NCBI GenBank assembly: GCA_903891335.1
Contig: CAITDX010000036.1
Span: 1-15,482 of the forward strand
Direction of reading: 5' to 3'
DNA length: 15,482 bases
Origin: an uncultured bacterium
GTDB taxonomy: Bacteria > Patescibacteriota > Microgenomatia > UBA1400 > PJMF01
The first letter of the stretch is position 1, and each line of letters starts with the position of its first letter. Shown piece after piece: positions 14,498 to 15,482 of the stretch. The notes beneath the pieces were generated by a model that did not search any database, was not told the origin of the DNA, and saw only the letters and a list, made by a program, of their open reading frames with translations. A program made the position numbers and the translations under genes.

Positions 14498-14503
14498 ATT
14501 CTA
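14498..14503 (-). promoter_or_regulatory. Candidate leaderless -10 element of the 185-aa gene
   Basis: On the minus strand TAGAAT ends 6 nt before the ATG, the same spacing as in pgk and the 57-aa gene. I see no good -35 at 16-18 nt. Confidence 0.42.
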
Positions 14504-14527
14504 ACTCTAATTCATCCATTTTCCCCC

Positions 14528-14555
14528 TTGCAATCGCTTCAAAAACCGCTAAAAT
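14528..14555 (+). promoter_or_regulatory. Candidate promoter of the tRNA-Ala/23S transcription unit
   Basis: TTGCAA (14528-14533), a 16-nt spacer and TAAAAT (14550-14555) form the best promoter-like pair before tRNA-Ala. Transcription would start near 14562. Because no 16S gene precedes the tRNA, this unit needs its own promoter. Confidence 0.42.
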
Positions 14556-14689
14556 ACTCCTTTGTCCCTACCGACTTTTCGGGATGAGTCACTCAGGGAC
14601 TACGCGACAATCCGTTTTGGATTCCCTCCGTCAACACAATCCTTGCTCTGTTTTACAGAGCCAACGTGTACTTAAAAGCGGTTCAAATA
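14556..14689 (+). other. Structured leader before tRNA-Ala
   Basis: No convincing gene. Small perfect hairpins are visible: CCGA/TCGG near 14571-14582, AATCC/GGATT with loop GTTTT (14609-14623), and GCTCTG/CAGAGC with loop TTTTA (14645-14661). It is probably transcribed as the 5' leader of the tRNA/23S precursor, where such hairpins could aid processing or antitermination. None is followed by a T-run that would stop transcription. Confidence 0.4.
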
Positions 14690-14763
14690 GGGCCCTTAGC
14701 TCAGTTGGCTAGAGCGCCACATTTGCAATGTGGAGGCCAAGGGTTCGAGCCCCTTAGGGTCCA
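14690..14763 (+). tRNA. tRNA-Ala (anticodon TGC)
   Basis: Full cloverleaf. The acceptor GGGCCCT pairs with AGGGTCC and includes the G3-U70 wobble that identifies alanine tRNAs. The D arm is GCTC/GAGC. The anticodon stem CCACA/TGTGG holds loop TTTGCAA with anticodon TGC at 14724-14726. The T arm is AAGGG/CCCTT with loop TTCGAGC. The discriminator base is A (14763). CCA is not encoded (CTC follows), so it must be added by nucleotidyltransferase. Ala(TGC) is a usual 16S-23S spacer tRNA, but here no 16S lies upstream. Confidence 0.97.
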
Positions 14764-14866
14764 CTCGACTTGATTAACAACACATAAGTAGTAATTAGCT
14801 GCTTATTAGGCTTTGGATCTTCCTCTACCAGGATCTTCTAGAGACTAATAACTAGCTAAGTGCTAG

Positions 14867-14902
14867 TTCTCGAGTTTAAAACCTTGAGAATTTGTTCTTT
14901 AA
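14867..14902 (+). promoter_or_regulatory. boxB-like hairpin followed by boxA antitermination element
   Basis: TTCTCGAG and CTTGAGAA form an 8-bp stem with one G-U pair (14867-14890). Two bases later comes TGTTCTTTAA (14893-14902), close to the rRNA boxA consensus bound by NusB/S10. The hairpin-then-boxA order is that of rRNA antitermination sites. Confidence 0.6.
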
Positions 14903-14913
14903 TAAGTGAAGAG

Positions 14914-14948
14914 ATTCGTGGCCTTATCTCAACGTATTGGCCACGAAT
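14914..14948 (+). repeat. Perfect 10-bp inverted repeat upstream of 23S
   Basis: ATTCGTGGCC and GGCCACGAAT flank a 15-nt loop. It lies ~50 bp before the 23S 5' end and has no T-run, so a precursor-processing stem is more likely than a terminator. Confidence 0.6.
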
Positions 14949-14996
14949 AAACTGTTACTCAATATGACTGAGTAAGAGAACATTTCAATGATAAAG

Positions 14997-15482
14997 ATTT
15001 TGTAAATTAAAGCAGAAGGTGAATGCCTTGGCTTGTTTGACCGAAGAAGGACGCCTAGGGTGCGAAAGTCGTCGGGGAGCTCCCAAAAAGCTATGATCCG
15101 ACGGTGTCCGAATGGGGAAACCCCCGAAGCAGCGATGCTTCTGGATTCACAAATTTATTTGTGGAGGGGAACGCGTTGAACTGAAATATCTAAGTAAACG
15201 CAGGAAAAGAAATCACAGAGATTCCCTTAGTAAGCGACGAGCGAAACGGGAATAGTCCAAACCGGCCTTTTGGCCGGGGTTGTAGGGCTTACGACATTGG
15301 ATTTTCGAGGTTAGTAGAACACCGTGGAATAGGTGGCCAAAGAACGTGACAGCCGTGTATACGAAAACCAAGAAGACTATAGTAAGTACCTGAGTAAGTT
15401 GGGAGACGGCAAACTCCCTTCCGAATCTGGGGCGACCACGCTCCAAGACTAAACATCAAACAAGACCGATAGTGAACGAGTA
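14997..15482 (+). rRNA. 23S ribosomal RNA, 5' part (continues past the window)
   Basis: Conserved 23S domain I sequences are readable: GGTGAATGCCTTGGCT (E. coli GGTGGATGCC...), GAAGAAGGACG, TCCGAATGGGGAAACCC, GAACTGAAATATCTAAGTA, AGGAAAAGAAATCA, GAGATTCCCTTAGTA, GCGACGAGCGAA, and TAGTAAGTACCTGAGTAAG further on. The 5' end is estimated by counting back from the GGTG(A/G)ATGCC block (E. coli position 23), so it is uncertain by several bases. About 485 bases are present, with no intron or insertion seen in this part. The helix around CACAAATTTATTTGTG is AT-rich. Confidence 0.95.

Larger units (their letters stand above)
14764..14996 (+). other. Spacer between tRNA-Ala and 23S rRNA with processing hairpins
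   Basis: About 233 bp without a gene. It contains a direct repeat GGATCTTC (14815-14822 and 14831-14838) and long-range complementarity TTATTAG/CTAATAA (14803-14809 and 14844-14850). Hairpins follow: AACTAGC/GCTAGTT (14850-14868), the boxB-like stem at 14867-14890, boxA, a perfect 10-bp stem at 14914-14948 and a 7-bp stem TTACTCA/TGAGTAA (14955-14975). The arrangement fits rRNA precursor antitermination and RNase III processing signals. The exact 3' boundary with 23S is approximate. Confidence 0.6.

Noticed and set aside
14396..14587. 63-aa plus-strand frame over the 185-aa gene's 5' end
   Set aside because: Mostly antisense to a better-supported gene, with no independent start signal.
14581..14713. 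Plus-strand frame running through the leader into tRNA-Ala
   Set aside because: It reads through a certain tRNA gene, a common false gene call. The leader is more simply explained as precursor RNA.
15213..15446. 77-aa open frame antisense to 23S rRNA
   Set aside because: The region is conserved 23S sequence; the frame is a by-product of rRNA.
1..15482. Insertion sequences, transposases, integrases or CRISPR arrays
   Set aside because: No transposase or integrase motif, terminal inverted repeats or repeat-spacer arrays were seen on either strand.

Overview
The window looks like a chromosomal stretch from an ultra-small bacterium of the Candidate Phyla Radiation (Patescibacteria), perhaps a Microgenomates-type lineage. 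The lineage call rests on gene content and my recollection of similar gene sets, not on a search. In favour are a four-domain ribosomal protein S1, several compact unfamiliar proteins packed head to tail, a conjugation-type ATPase with no other secretion genes near it, and a divergent 23S rRNA. Several genes end in TGA, so UGA is an ordinary stop and the recoded Gracilibacteria/SR1 code is excluded.

Layout. (1) 1-2951, plus strand, AT-rich: the end of an SGNH/GDSL hydrolase and a large O-antigen-ligase-like membrane protein, both suggesting surface glycan assembly. (2) 2955-4226, minus: phosphoglycerate kinase, divergent from (3) 4312-5424, ribosomal protein S1. S1 ends in a strong hairpin terminator that also contains the stop codon of (4) 5464-6123, minus, a bacterial sugar transferase that would start a lipid-linked glycan. 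(5) 6168-12796, plus: a tight run of eight genes. These are a 57-aa protein, two unfamiliar proteins, a membrane-anchored GH3 beta-N-acetylhexosaminidase-like enzyme, a multi-pass membrane protein, an anchored DUF192 protein, a coiled-coil protein and a 780-aa TraG/VirD4-like ATPase. (6) 12797-13933: an accessory island with a Phd/YefM-PIN toxin-antitoxin pair, a 34-bp operator palindrome and two doubtful small ORFs. (7) 13934-14491, minus: a charged protein of unknown function. (8) 14528 to the end, plus: a candidate promoter, a structured leader, tRNA-Ala(TGC), a spacer with a boxA-like element and hairpins, and the first ~485 bases of 23S rRNA. No 16S rRNA gene lies upstream.

Two things stand out. 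First, three start codons lie exactly 6 nt downstream of a -10-like hexamer (pgk, the 57-aa gene and the 185-aa gene), as expected for leaderless mRNAs; rpsA instead has a leader and a purine-rich ribosome binding site. Second, tRNA-Ala and 23S rRNA are separated from any 16S gene by protein genes on the other strand, so the rRNA genes appear unlinked in the usual order. The best candidate for an undescribed system is the 6168-12796 run, which combines a wall hydrolase, membrane proteins and a DNA-translocase-type ATPase; its function is inferred from context only.
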